Assembly: GCF_019492185.1 (NCBI RefSeq)
Contig: NZ_JAICCF010000001.1
Coordinates: 1,922,001-1,986,000 of the forward strand
Reading direction: 5' to 3'
Length of the DNA: 64,000 nt
Source: Chitinophaga rhizophila
GTDB taxonomy: Bacteria; Bacteroidota; Bacteroidia; Chitinophagales; Chitinophagaceae
Shown: in pieces, positions 1 through 7,630 of the stretch
Numbering within the stretch: the stretch's first letter is position 1
How the letters are laid out: each line of letters opens with the position of its first letter
Notes under the pieces: model-generated
Databases searched by the model: none
Told to the model about the DNA's origin: nothing
Seen by the model: the letters and a program-made list of their open reading frames with translations, nothing else
Position numbers and translations under genes: made by a program

Positions 1-60
1 GGATTTGACTTGAATACTGCCCATTGGATTTGTGATTGAGTTTTGTCGGGAGACTATCTT

Positions 61-98
61 AAAAACGAAGAAGGCCCGCTGTGTAACAGCGGGCCTTC
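61..98 (-). terminator. trp attenuator terminator hairpin
   Basis: A perfect 12-bp GC-rich stem (70-81 pairing with 87-98, five-base loop) is followed on the minus strand by a T-rich run (complement of the A run at 61-65). It lies 42 nt after the stop codon of a Trp-rich leader peptide on the same strand, the standard geometry of an attenuator. The strand is set by the T run, which is missing on the plus side. Confidence 0.85.
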
Positions 99-139
99 CA
101 ATTATATCTCATTACGAAACATGGCACTGTAACACACTA

Positions 140-193
140 TCAGGATCTGATATTGTGCCACCACCAATGCTTGTTTGTAATAATTGTTGTCAT
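140..193 (-). CDS. trpL: trp operon leader peptide (three tandem Trp codons)
   Basis: A 17-codon minus-strand ORF reads MTTIITNKHWWWHNIRS and ends in TGA. Three consecutive TGG codons at positions 10-12 are the mark of a tryptophan attenuator: ribosomes stall there when Trp-tRNA is scarce. A segment over the last Trp and following His codons (155-160, TGGCAC on the minus strand) can pair with GTGCCA at 122-127. The downstream segment GTGTGTTACAG can partly pair with the 5' arm of the terminator at 70-98, giving an antiterminator. The structural genes (trpE and others) must lie left of the window and are not seen here. Too short for most gene callers. Confidence 0.85.
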   Translation of the reverse strand: MTTIITNKHWWWHNIRS

Positions 194-212
194 GTTTAAA
201 TTTCTTGCGAAA

Positions 213-244
213 CAAATATCCGGTGTTTTTTGAAAACATGCAAA
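213..244 (-). promoter_or_regulatory. candidate promoter of the trp leader
   Basis: On the minus strand TTTG (complement of 241-244) is followed after 20 nt by GATATTTG (complement of 213-220). This matches seven of eight positions of the Bacteroidota -7 consensus TAnnTTTG, with the usual spacing. The leader ATG at 193 would lie about 13 nt after the predicted start of transcription. No experimental support. Confidence 0.5.
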
Positions 245-267
245 TTTATTTTGAGATTCGTGGTGAA

Positions 268-323
268 GTGACAACTTCCGGGGGAATTATTGATTTTCTG
301 TCAATACTCCCTGTATTTGTCAC
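268..323. other. imperfect inverted repeat downstream of hisB
   Basis: GTGACAA (268-274) and TTGTCAC (317-323) form a 7-bp perfect inverted repeat that encloses a second one around TATTGA/TCAATA. It starts 37 nt after the hisB stop. There is no T run behind it on the minus strand, so it is not a clear terminator. It may stabilise the his mRNA end or bind a protein. The rest of the gap between hisB and the trp leader carries only the promoter noted separately. Confidence 0.3.
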
Positions 324-359
324 CTCAGTCGTTTGGGATATCTTACCCTCACCAGACGG

Positions 360-1496
360 CTACAATACCCCTTTGGTACTTGGCAGCTGCATATTCATCG
401 GGTTACGCTTTACTGCCATCTTGATAGCTTTCGCAAACACTTTGAATATTGCTTCTATCTTGTGATGCTCATTTTCACCTTCAGCTTTGATATTCAGATT
501 ACACTTAGCTGCGTCAGAAAATGACTTAAAGAAGTGGAAGAACATTTCTGTCGGCATTTCCCCTATTTTCTCCCTATTGAACTTAGCGTCCCAGACAATC
601 CAGTTACGGCCGCCAAAATCAATAGCAGCCTGTGCCAGACAATCATCCATAGGGAGGCAGAATCCATAGCGCTCTATGCCTCTTTTGTCAGCCAGTGCCT
701 GTGCCATTGCTTCGCCTAATGCCAGCCCAGTGTCTTCTATCGTATGATGCTCATCAATATGCAGATCTCCTTTGGCCTTTACGGTAAGATCTATACTGCC
801 ATGACGGGCAATCTGATCAAGCATATGATCGAAGAAGCCCAATCCGGTGCTGATATCGGCCTTACCGGTACCATCCAGGTTGATAGCGATAGTTATATCT
901 GTTTCTTTGGTTGTACGGGTATGCGTAACTGTACGCAGCCCTACCTTCAGGAACTCGTATATCTTCTCCCAGTCAGTCGATTCCAGTGCAATAGTATCTT
1001 TCAGCGCTGCTGCATCCCCGCTGATTTCTGCTCCGCCAAGTCCTGTACCTTCATTGATCCAGATGGCTTTAGCACCCAGGTTCTTTGCCAACTGTACATC
1101 TGTGATACGATCACCGATCACGAATGAATTAGCCAAATCATAGTCCGGAGAGAAATACCTGGTAAGCATACCTGTGCCCGGCTTACGCGTAGGCGCATTT
1201 TCGTGCGGGAAAGAGCGGTCTATGAACACTGCATCAAACTTCACTCCTTCGTTCTCAAAAGCACGCAGAATGAAGTTCTGAGCAGGCCAGAAATCGGCTT
1301 CCGGGAAACTATTCGTACCCAGGCCGTCCTGGTTGGTTACCATGGCCAGTTCATAATCCAGCTCTGCTGCTATACGAGCCAGATAGGTAAATACCTTCGG
1401 ATAAAATTCTACCTTTTCGAGGCTATCGATCTGGTAAGTTGGAGGTACTTCCTTGATCATGGTACCATCCCTGTCTATGAAGAGGACTCTTTTCAT
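360..1496 (-). CDS. hisB: HisB: histidinol-phosphatase / imidazoleglycerol-phosphate dehydratase
   Basis: Bifunctional histidine biosynthesis enzyme of 378 aa, covering the dehydratase and phosphatase steps in the cytoplasm. Residues 1-165 are a HAD-type phosphatase with the nucleophile motif DRDGT (D8, D10) and GDRITD (128-133). Residues 187-378 are the IGP dehydratase with its two metal-binding signatures FFDHMLDQ (221-228) and [10 protein letters not shown] (248-257). The cysteine zinc loop found between these regions in E. coli HisB is not conserved here: residues 96-110 keep one His and have no Cys. Last his gene of the operon, 78 nt after hisC. The remaining his genes (H, A, F, IE) are not in the window. 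Function is not in doubt. Confidence 0.97.
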   Translation of the reverse strand: MKRVLFIDRDGTMIKEVPPTYQIDSLEKVEFYPKVFTYLARIAAELDYELAMVTNQDGLGTNSFPEADFWPAQNFILRAFENEGVKFDAVFIDRSFPHENAPTRKPGTGMLTRYFSPDYDLANSFVIGDRITDVQLAKNLGAKAIWINEGTGLGGAEISGDAAALKDTIALESTDWEKIYEFLKVGLRTVTHTRTTKETDITIAINLDGTGKADISTGLGFFDHMLDQIARHGSIDLTVKAKGDLHIDEHHTIEDTGLALGEAMAQALADKRGIERYGFCLPMDDCLAQAAIDFGGRNWIVWDAKFNREKIGEMPTEMFFHFFKSFSDAAKCNLNIKAEGENEHHKIEAIFKVFAKAIKMAVKRNPMNMQLPSTKGVL

Positions 1497-1530
1497 TATA
1501 CTGTAATTATGGCGCTTTATGTTTTCCTGG

Positions 1531-1554
1531 CCGGCAGAGATATGATGCTGCCGG
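1531..1554. other. small hairpin between hisC and hisB
   Basis: CCGGCAG (1531-1537) and CTGCCGG (1548-1554) form a 7-bp perfect inverted repeat with a 10-nt loop in the 78-nt hisC-hisB gap. There is no T run, so it is more likely an mRNA-processing or stability element than a terminator. Confidence 0.35.
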
Positions 1555-1574
1555 AGATATCTTAATGAGCTGTA

Positions 1575-2630
1575 TTAAGCTGTTACCTGCACTTCTGCAA
1601 TCGTCTGAAGCAACACGGTATTCTCATCCGGTGTTCCTACGGTAATGCGCAGACAACCATTACACAGTTCCACTTTCGAACGGTCACGCACAATAATACC
1701 TTTTTCTACCAGGTGATTATAGATACCTTTTGCATCTGTTGTTTTAGCCAGCAGGAAGTTGGCATCACTCGGGTATACTTCCAGTACCTGTGGCAACTGA
1801 ATCAGACCTGCTGCCAGTTTATCTCTTTCCACAACTGTCTCACGTATCCATTCATTCACCTGCGTAATGTTATCCAAGGCTTCCAGTACCAGGTCCTGTG
1901 CTGCCTGATTGATGTTATACGGAGGCTTTACTTTGTTCAGGACATTGATAATCTCTTCTCCTGCGAATGCCATCCCTACGCGTAAAGCTGCCAGTCCCCA
2001 GGCTTTGGAGAGCGTCTGCATTACAACCAGGTTAGGATACTCCGTCAGTTCGGCAATGAATGTTTTCTGACGGGCGAAGTTGATATAAGCTTCATCCACC
2101 ACAACAATACCATCGAAGTTATTCAGGATCATCTCTATATCTGCACGTTTGATAGAGTTACCGGTAGGATTATTCGGAGAGCAGATAAAGATCAGCTTTG
2201 TATGTTCGTCCACCGCTTCCTGCAGCGCGGCCATATCTATCTGGTAATCGGGGGTAAGCGACACCTTCCTTACGATTACATCATTGATATTAGCACTTAC
2301 TTCATACATGCCATAAGTTGGTGGGAACAATACTACATTGTCAACTCCGGGACGACAAAATGAGCGGTACAACACATCAATGACTTCATCACTGCCATTA
2401 CCGAGAAAGATGTTCTGCGGAGGCACGCCTTTAATGTCAGCCAGCTTATATTTTACCTTCCACTGCATCGGGTCAGGGTAGCGGTTATAGTTGACCGGCA
2501 ACGGAGAACCAAAACTGTTTTCATTGGCATCCAGGAATACTGATGCTTCTCCTTTAAATTCATCCCTGGCGGTAGAGTAAGGCACCAGGCGTTTTATATT
2601 ATCGCGTAGTAAGCTGTTCAGATCGAACAT
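1575..2630 (-). CDS. hisC: HisC: histidinol-phosphate aminotransferase
   Basis: PLP-dependent class I/II aminotransferase that converts imidazole-acetol phosphate to histidinol phosphate. The 351-aa length is normal for the family. Visible motifs: SPNNPTG (151-157), DEAY (179-182) and TLSKAWG with the likely PLP lysine K209. The ATG start is 11 nt after the hisD stop, consistent with cotranscription. It could in principle accept aromatic substrates too, but its place between hisD and hisB settles the role. Confidence 0.96.
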   Translation of the reverse strand: MFDLNSLLRDNIKRLVPYSTARDEFKGEASVFLDANENSFGSPLPVNYNRYPDPMQWKVKYKLADIKGVPPQNIFLGNGSDEVIDVLYRSFCRPGVDNVVLFPPTYGMYEVSANINDVIVRKVSLTPDYQIDMAALQEAVDEHTKLIFICSPNNPTGNSIKRADIEMILNNFDGIVVVDEAYINFARQKTFIAELTEYPNLVVMQTLSKAWGLAALRVGMAFAGEEIINVLNKVKPPYNINQAAQDLVLEALDNITQVNEWIRETVVERDKLAAGLIQLPQVLEVYPSDANFLLAKTTDAKGIYNHLVEKGIIVRDRSKVELCNGCLRITVGTPDENTVLLQTIAEVQVTA

Positions 2631-2641
2631 AGTAGTTAGTT

Positions 2642-3931
2642 TTAAGATTGAGCCTTTTGTTTGAGACGTACTGTTACTGCGTTCTTATGCGCATCCAGTC
2701 CTTCAGCTGCCGCCATGATCTCGATAGTATTACCGATCTGCTGCAATCCTTCCTGTGTCAGGCGCTGGAAGGTGATCTTCTTCACAAAACTATCCAGTGA
2801 TACGCCACTGTAAGCTGTTGCATAACCGTTGGTAGGCAGGGTATGGTTAGTACCGGAAGCATAGTCGCCTGCGCTTTCCGGAGAGTAGTTACCAAGGAAT
2901 ACAGAACCTGCATTCACCACTGCATCTGCAATAGCTATATCATCTTTACAAGCTACGATAAGGTGTTCAGGCGCATAGGTATTCAGCAGTTCCATAGCCT
3001 CGGCTGTATCTTTTACCAATATGATACGGCTGTTTTCCAAAGCACGTGCAGCTATATCCTGACGGGGCAACTGGGCCAGTTGAGCGGCTACTTCTTTCTG
3101 CACTTCCGCTACAATTTCATCTGTAGTGGTGACCAGCAGCACCTGACTATCGGGGCCGTGTTCTGCCTGAGAAAGCAGATCTGCAGCTACAAAGGCAGGC
3201 ACACATGTTTCATCTGCCAATACAGCCACTTCTGAAGGGCCAGCAGGCATATCTATTGCTACGCCGCTTTTGTTCACCAGTTGCTTTGCACATGTTACGT
3301 ACTGGTTGCCCGGACCGAATATTTTATGTACACGCGGTACGCTTTCTGTACCATATGCCATTGCACCAATCGCCTGTACACCACCTATTTTAAATACGCG
3401 TTCAATGCCGACTTCCTGCGCTGCAAATAACACTGCGGGATGTACTTCTCCGGCAGCATTGGAAGGGGTGCAGAGAATAATCTCCTTACAACCAGCAATC
3501 ATCGCAGGTATACCCAGCATCAGTATTGTTGAAAACAACGGTGCTGAACCTCCCGGAATATACAGTCCCACTTTTTCAATGGCCACCGGCTTACGCCAGC
3601 ATTGTACGCCCGGCATTGTTTCAATAATCTTGCTGTGCTCCTGCTGTGCTTTATGAAACACTTCAATATTTTGCTTCGCCTGGAGAATGGCTTTCTTCAG
3701 AGCTGCATCTAGCGAGGCTGTTGCTGCTGCAAATTCCGCCGGACTAACTTCAAGCGCATCGAGGCTGACTTTATCAAACTGTTGTGCATACCTGCGTACG
3801 GCAGTATCACCTTCCTGTTGTACAGCGGCGAGTATGTTACTCACGCTGGTTTCCAATGCTGTTGTATCTAAAACCGGCCTTTGTAATAGTTCCGGCCATT
3901 GTGAGCGTTCAGGATATTTGAAGAATTGCAT
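2642..3931 (-). CDS. hisD: HisD: histidinol dehydrogenase
   Basis: NAD- and zinc-dependent enzyme that oxidises histidinol to histidine in the last two steps of the pathway. The start is set at the ATG at 3931 (429 aa), because the frame only extends upstream through a TTG two codons earlier. Family motifs are clear: AGPSEVAVLAD, SQAEHGPDSQ with zinc ligands near Q255 and H258, PEHLIV (E323, H324) and SPESAGDYASGTNH. Second gene of the his operon. The 156-nt gap from hisG holds a nested hairpin. Confidence 0.97.
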   Translation of the reverse strand: MQFFKYPERSQWPELLQRPVLDTTALETSVSNILAAVQQEGDTAVRRYAQQFDKVSLDALEVSPAEFAAATASLDAALKKAILQAKQNIEVFHKAQQEHSKIIETMPGVQCWRKPVAIEKVGLYIPGGSAPLFSTILMLGIPAMIAGCKEIILCTPSNAAGEVHPAVLFAAQEVGIERVFKIGGVQAIGAMAYGTESVPRVHKIFGPGNQYVTCAKQLVNKSGVAIDMPAGPSEVAVLADETCVPAFVAADLLSQAEHGPDSQVLLVTTTDEIVAEVQKEVAAQLAQLPRQDIAARALENSRIILVKDTAEAMELLNTYAPEHLIVACKDDIAIADAVVNAGSVFLGNYSPESAGDYASGTNHTLPTNGYATAYSGVSLDSFVKKITFQRLTQEGLQQIGNTIEIMAAAEGLDAHKNAVTVRLKQKAQS

Positions 3932-3992
3932 TCTCAATTAAACATTAAGAATTAAGGATTAATTGTTTCAGTTGACGCTTTGCTTTCAGTGC

Positions 3993-4038
3993 CGGTGATG
4001 CTTTCAGCAACAAGCTATTGTTGCCTTTTACATCACCG
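3993..4038. other. nested hairpin in the hisG-hisD gap
   Basis: The sequence folds as an 8-bp stem (3993-4000 with 4031-4038), a symmetrical 6x6 internal loop of similar C/T-rich sequences, and a 7-bp stem (4007-4013 with 4018-4024) closed by a 4-nt loop. No T run follows, so it should not stop transcription. It may set different amounts of hisG relative to the downstream genes, or be a processing site. Confidence 0.4.
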
Positions 4039-4087
4039 ACCTGCTATTGCATCAGTAAGATAGTAGGTGTAATGACCGGATGAGATG

Positions 4088-4942
4088 TTACATGATCATC
4101 TTTTCGATCGGTACTACCAGTATACCTTGGGCACCGGCAGCTTTCAGATTTTCAATGATATCCCAGAAAGCATTTTCATTCAGCACGGAGTGTACGGAGC
4201 TCCAGCCTTCTTCTGCCAGCGGCAGTACGGTAGGACTCTTCATACCTGGCAGCAGTTTGATAATGTCCTGCACTTTATCATTCGGAGCATTGAGCAGTAC
4301 ATACTTGTTGTTCTTTGCTTTCTTCACGGCCTGGATACGGAACAACAGCTTCTGCAACAGCGCTTCCTGCTCTGGCGTCAGGTTATTGTTACTGATCAGT
4401 GCTGCCTCTGATTTCAGGATTACTTCCACCTCTTTCAGGCCGTTCATAAACAGCGTAGAACCACTGCTTACCAGGTCGCAGATGGCATCTGCCAGACCGA
4501 TACCAGGCGCTATCTCTACTGAACCACTGATCTCATGGATCTCTGCAGTAATATTGTTTTCATTGAGGAAGTTCTGTAAGATCACCGGATAGCTGGTAGC
4601 GATACGCAGTTTATCCATGTCCTGCACGCCATTGTATTCTACTGTCTTAGATACGGCCAGGGACAGGCGGCATTTACCAAAACCCAGCTTTTCTGCGATT
4701 CGGACAGGGCGACCTTTTTCCAGGATTACGTTTTCACCTACGATACCGATGTCTGCTACGCCGTCTTCCACGTATTGCGGAATATCATCGTCCCTCAGGA
4801 AGAAGACTTCCAGCGGAAAGTTGCTGGCTTCTGTTTTCAGCTTATTAACACCATTGTTGATGTCTATGCCGCATTCTTTCAACAATTTGATGGAGTCGTC
4901 GTGTAAACGACCGGATTTCTGAATCGCAATTCTGAGTTTCAT
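4088..4942 (-). CDS. hisG: HisG: ATP phosphoribosyltransferase, long form
   Basis: First, committed step of histidine biosynthesis: ATP plus PRPP give phosphoribosyl-ATP. At 284 aa it is the long, hexameric form. The catalytic part covers about residues 1-210, with MKLRIAIQKSGRL at the start and the PRPP-binding stretch EIAPGIGLADAICDLVSSGSTL. An ACT-like C-terminal domain (about 211-284) normally binds histidine for feedback inhibition. First gene of the his operon, 94 nt after the leader-peptide stop, so it is controlled both by attenuation and probably by feedback. Confidence 0.97.
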   Translation of the reverse strand: MKLRIAIQKSGRLHDDSIKLLKECGIDINNGVNKLKTEASNFPLEVFFLRDDDIPQYVEDGVADIGIVGENVILEKGRPVRIAEKLGFGKCRLSLAVSKTVEYNGVQDMDKLRIATSYPVILQNFLNENNITAEIHEISGSVEIAPGIGLADAICDLVSSGSTLFMNGLKEVEVILKSEAALISNNNLTPEQEALLQKLLFRIQAVKKAKNNKYVLLNAPNDKVQDIIKLLPGMKSPTVLPLAEEGWSSVHSVLNENAFWDIIENLKAAGAQGILVVPIEKMIM

Positions 4943-4961
4943 ATTTTATCAATATTCCGGT

Positions 4962-4998
4962 GAAAACAAAAAAGGGGCTTACCGTTCGGTAAGCCCCT
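4962..4998 (-). terminator. his attenuator terminator hairpin
   Basis: A perfect 11-bp stem (4973-4983 with 4988-4998, loop of 4) is followed on the minus strand by six T, a G and four more T. It sits between the His-rich leader peptide and hisG. Its 5' arm contains GCTTACC (complement of 4988-4994), which can instead pair, with one G-U, with GGTAGGC inside the leader ORF (complement of 5045-5051). Confidence 0.9.
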
Positions 4999-5036
4999 GA
5001 TCATGTTCTAATTTCTTTATTATTTAGTACATAAAA

Positions 5037-5099
5037 TCATCCCAGCCTACCTGCGCGGTAAGAATGATGGTGATGATGGGTATGTACGTTGATGCTCAT
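5037..5099 (-). CDS. hisL: his operon leader peptide (six His codons)
   Basis: A 20-codon minus-strand ORF from ATG at 5099 to TGA, with His at position 6 and five consecutive His at 8-12. Immediately after the His run CTTACC (complement of 5057-5062, region 1) can pair with GGTAGG (region 2, complement of 5046-5051). Region 2 can alternatively pair with region 3, the 5' arm of the terminator. A ribosome stalled on His codons would cover region 1, free region 2, form the 2:3 antiterminator and let hisGDCB be transcribed. All four regions are visible in the sequence. The mechanism is inferred from the enterobacterial paradigm. Confidence 0.9.
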   Translation of the reverse strand: MSINVHTHHHHHSYRAGRLG

Positions 5100-5115
5100 A
5101 ATTTGAATAATGATG

Positions 5116-5145
5116 CGAAGGTAATAACTATTTTGAATAATCAAA
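5116..5145 (-). promoter_or_regulatory. candidate his operon promoter
   Basis: Minus strand TTTG (complement of 5142-5145), 18 nt, then TACCTTCG (complement of 5116-5123), matching seven of eight positions of the Bacteroidota -7 element TAnnTTTG. The leader ATG at 5099 follows after 16 nt. Confidence 0.5.
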
Positions 5146-5167
5146 TTAATTTTTACCTTCTGACCTG

Positions 5168-7423
5168 TTATTTTAATGTAAACCCTGCCGACCTTACGTC
5201 CCGGCTATTTGTGCCCACAAAAACCGTAAAATCGCCTGGTTCAGCCTTCCAGCGCATATCCTTATCATAGAACTTCAGGTCTTCCACGGCTATCTCGAAA
5301 GTAACTGTCTTCGTCTCCCCCTTTGCTAATGCGATCTTTTTATACCCTTTCAGCTCCTTAACGGGGCGTGTTACTGAGCCTACCAGGTCGCGGATATAGA
5401 GTTGTACTACCTCTTCCCCGTCATAATTACCGCTATTGGTAACCGGTATACTGACCTGCAGCTTATCTGAGGCGGTCATCTGTTGTTTACTCAGTTGTAA
5501 CTCTCCATAGGTAAACTTTGTATAACTCAGTCCATAACCGAACGGATACAGGGGTTCATTGTCAGTATCCAGGTACTTGGTAGAATACTTATTGGACGGA
5601 TTCATGGGCCGGCCGGTATTTTTATGGTTATAGTATATGGGTATCTGGCCTACATTACGCGGGAAGCTCATGGTCAGTTTACCCGACGGGTTATAGTCGC
5701 CATACAATACCGACGCAATGGCATCACCCGCTTTTGTACCCAGAAACCATGTTTCGAGGATAGCAGGTATATGGGCATCTTCCCATTCCAGGGTTACAGG
5801 CCGGCCATTCATCAGTACCAATACCACTGGTTTACCGGTGGCGTATACTGCCTTCAGAAGTGCCTGCTGGTTTTCCGGAATACTGATGTTGGAGCGGCTG
5901 GCTGCCTCTCCGGTCATGCCCTGCGATTCTCCTAAAGCCATCACTATGATGTCAGACTGCTGTGCCAGTGCTACTGCTGCTGCCAGCATCTGCTGACTAT
6001 CAGCAGTATCAGCTGCATCCAGCTTTGCTTTTTGGGTGGCCCTTTTGTATAAGGTAGTGTCGGCGGTATAATGTGCCCCCGGGAGGTAATGCACGTTGGC
6101 CCCTTTCTTCTTCAGCGCTTCCAGCAAGGTTACGGCCTTATTAAAGTCGCCAGCGGCAGACCAGTTACCAATCATGTCTCTTTTGCTGTCGGCCAGCGGA
6201 CCAATCAGGGCTATTTTAGCGTCCTTTTTCAATGGTAGCAGCTGATTGTGGTTTTTCAACAAAACAATAGAGCGCTCCGCTATCTTTTGTGCAGCAGCCA
6301 GGTTCTCTGCCGACATAATCTCTTTTTCTGCCCTGGCATTGTCGCAGTACTTATACGGATCTTTGAACAATCCCAGGTCATATTTGGCTGCCAGTATGCG
6401 ATATACCGCACTATCTATTGTCTTTTGGGTAACTTTTCCATCCTGTACCAGCTTTTTCAGCTGACCGGAGAAGACACTTCCCTGCATATCCATATCCACG
6501 CCTGCATTCAATGCAGCAGCGCCTGCCTCATACTCATCTTTCACATTTCCATGGGAGATCATCTCGTTGATGGAGGTATAATCAGTCACTACAAACCCTT
6601 TGAAGCCCCAGTCTTTTCTTAGAAGATCTGTCAGTAGCCACTTGTTCGCGGTAGCCGGCGTACCGTCTATCTCGTTGAAAGAGGTCATAACGGTTGCCAC
6701 ACCCGCGTCAATTGCTGCCTTATACGGAGGCAGATAGTACTGGTACATCTGGCGACGGCTCATATCTACTGTGTTGTAGTCTCGTCCTGCCTCAATGGCT
6801 CCATACAGTGCAAAGTGTTTCACACAGGCCAGTATGGTATTATTGGCAGACAAGTCTGATCCCTGGTAACCCTTCACCTTTGCCTTCGCTACCTGAACAC
6901 CATACCAGGTGTCTTCACCTACCCCTTCTGCTACACGTCCCCAGCGTGGGTCACGGGCAACATCTACCATAGGTGAATAAGTCCATTGTAAGCCGTCAGC
7001 GCTCGCTTCCTGTGCGGCGATCCTGGCGCTTTGCTCCAGTAATACCATGTCCCAGGTACAGGCTTCGCCTAAAGGAATAGGGAAAATCGTCTTGTGCCCG
7101 TGGATAACATCATAGCCGAACAGCAGTGGTATCTTCAGCCGGGTTTTCATGGCCATATCCTGTAACTGGCGGGTGTACTGAGGTGTATAAGCGTTAAAGA
7201 TGGAGCCACACAGACCTGCTTCAATGTCCTTCTTATAGCCAGGTTTCATGAAGGGGCCGGTAACATCCATATCACTGGTTAACAGGTTGAGCTGGCCGAT
7301 CTTTTCATCCAGCGTCATTCGTTTAATAAGATTATTCAGGAAGGACTGTTTTGTAGTCTGGGCCTTCCCGCTGAGTGCTGCTAATAGCAGAAGGGCTGTT
7401 AACAAGCGCTTCGGGTTGTTCAT
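5168..7423 (-). CDS. bglX: GH3 beta-glucosidase-type enzyme (BglX-like)
   Basis: Exported exo-glycosidase of 751 aa, the usual length for BglX-type GH3. A signal peptide covers residues 1-22. The GH3 N-terminal TIM barrel is about 30-350, with KHF (202-204) and the nucleophile Asp in VVTDYTS (D281). The alpha/beta sandwich is about 390-620 and a fibronectin-III-like domain about 665-750. Family activities include beta-glucosidase, beta-xylosidase and alpha-arabinosidase, so the exact sugar is open. It is the last gene of the pectin locus, separated from the upstream hydrolase by 207 nt with a terminator, so it likely has its own promoter. Confidence 0.9.
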   Translation of the reverse strand: MNNPKRLLTALLLLAALSGKAQTTKQSFLNNLIKRMTLDEKIGQLNLLTSDMDVTGPFMKPGYKKDIEAGLCGSIFNAYTPQYTRQLQDMAMKTRLKIPLLFGYDVIHGHKTIFPIPLGEACTWDMVLLEQSARIAAQEASADGLQWTYSPMVDVARDPRWGRVAEGVGEDTWYGVQVAKAKVKGYQGSDLSANNTILACVKHFALYGAIEAGRDYNTVDMSRRQMYQYYLPPYKAAIDAGVATVMTSFNEIDGTPATANKWLLTDLLRKDWGFKGFVVTDYTSINEMISHGNVKDEYEAGAAALNAGVDMDMQGSVFSGQLKKLVQDGKVTQKTIDSAVYRILAAKYDLGLFKDPYKYCDNARAEKEIMSAENLAAAQKIAERSIVLLKNHNQLLPLKKDAKIALIGPLADSKRDMIGNWSAAGDFNKAVTLLEALKKKGANVHYLPGAHYTADTTLYKRATQKAKLDAADTADSQQMLAAAVALAQQSDIIVMALGESQGMTGEAASRSNISIPENQQALLKAVYATGKPVVLVLMNGRPVTLEWEDAHIPAILETWFLGTKAGDAIASVLYGDYNPSGKLTMSFPRNVGQIPIYYNHKNTGRPMNPSNKYSTKYLDTDNEPLYPFGYGLSYTKFTYGELQLSKQQMTASDKLQVSIPVTNSGNYDGEEVVQLYIRDLVGSVTRPVKELKGYKKIALAKGETKTVTFEIAVEDLKFYDKDMRWKAEPGDFTVFVGTNSRDVRSAGFTLK

Positions 7424-7570
7424 AACTGTGTCGTTTAGGAGTTAATTGAGGGGCTAAAGGTAGGAAATCTTTGTATTGGGAATGATGCACTGCCGGCCAC
7501 CCAACCTGTATCCAAAACCATACGCTGCCTAGCCTACCATTGCAAGGCAGTTGACCATTGAAAGCGGGTT

Positions 7571-7609
7571 ATAAAACAATACTCCCATCCAGCTATGCTG
7601 AATGGGAGT
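7571..7609 (-). terminator. terminator after the MGH1-like hydrolase
   Basis: ACTCCCAT (7581-7588) pairs with ATGGGAGT (7602-7609). One mismatch is followed by an inner 4-bp stem (7590-7593 with 7597-7600). On the minus strand a T-rich stretch follows (complement of 7571-7580). It lies 22 nt downstream of the stop codon at 7631. Confidence 0.65.
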
Positions 7610-7630
7610 AACATAAAATTAAATTACTGT

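Noticed and set aside
184..465. 93-codon plus-strand ORF overlapping the trp leader and the hisB end
   Set aside because: It lies antisense to hisB and covers the trp promoter region; it has no features of a real protein.
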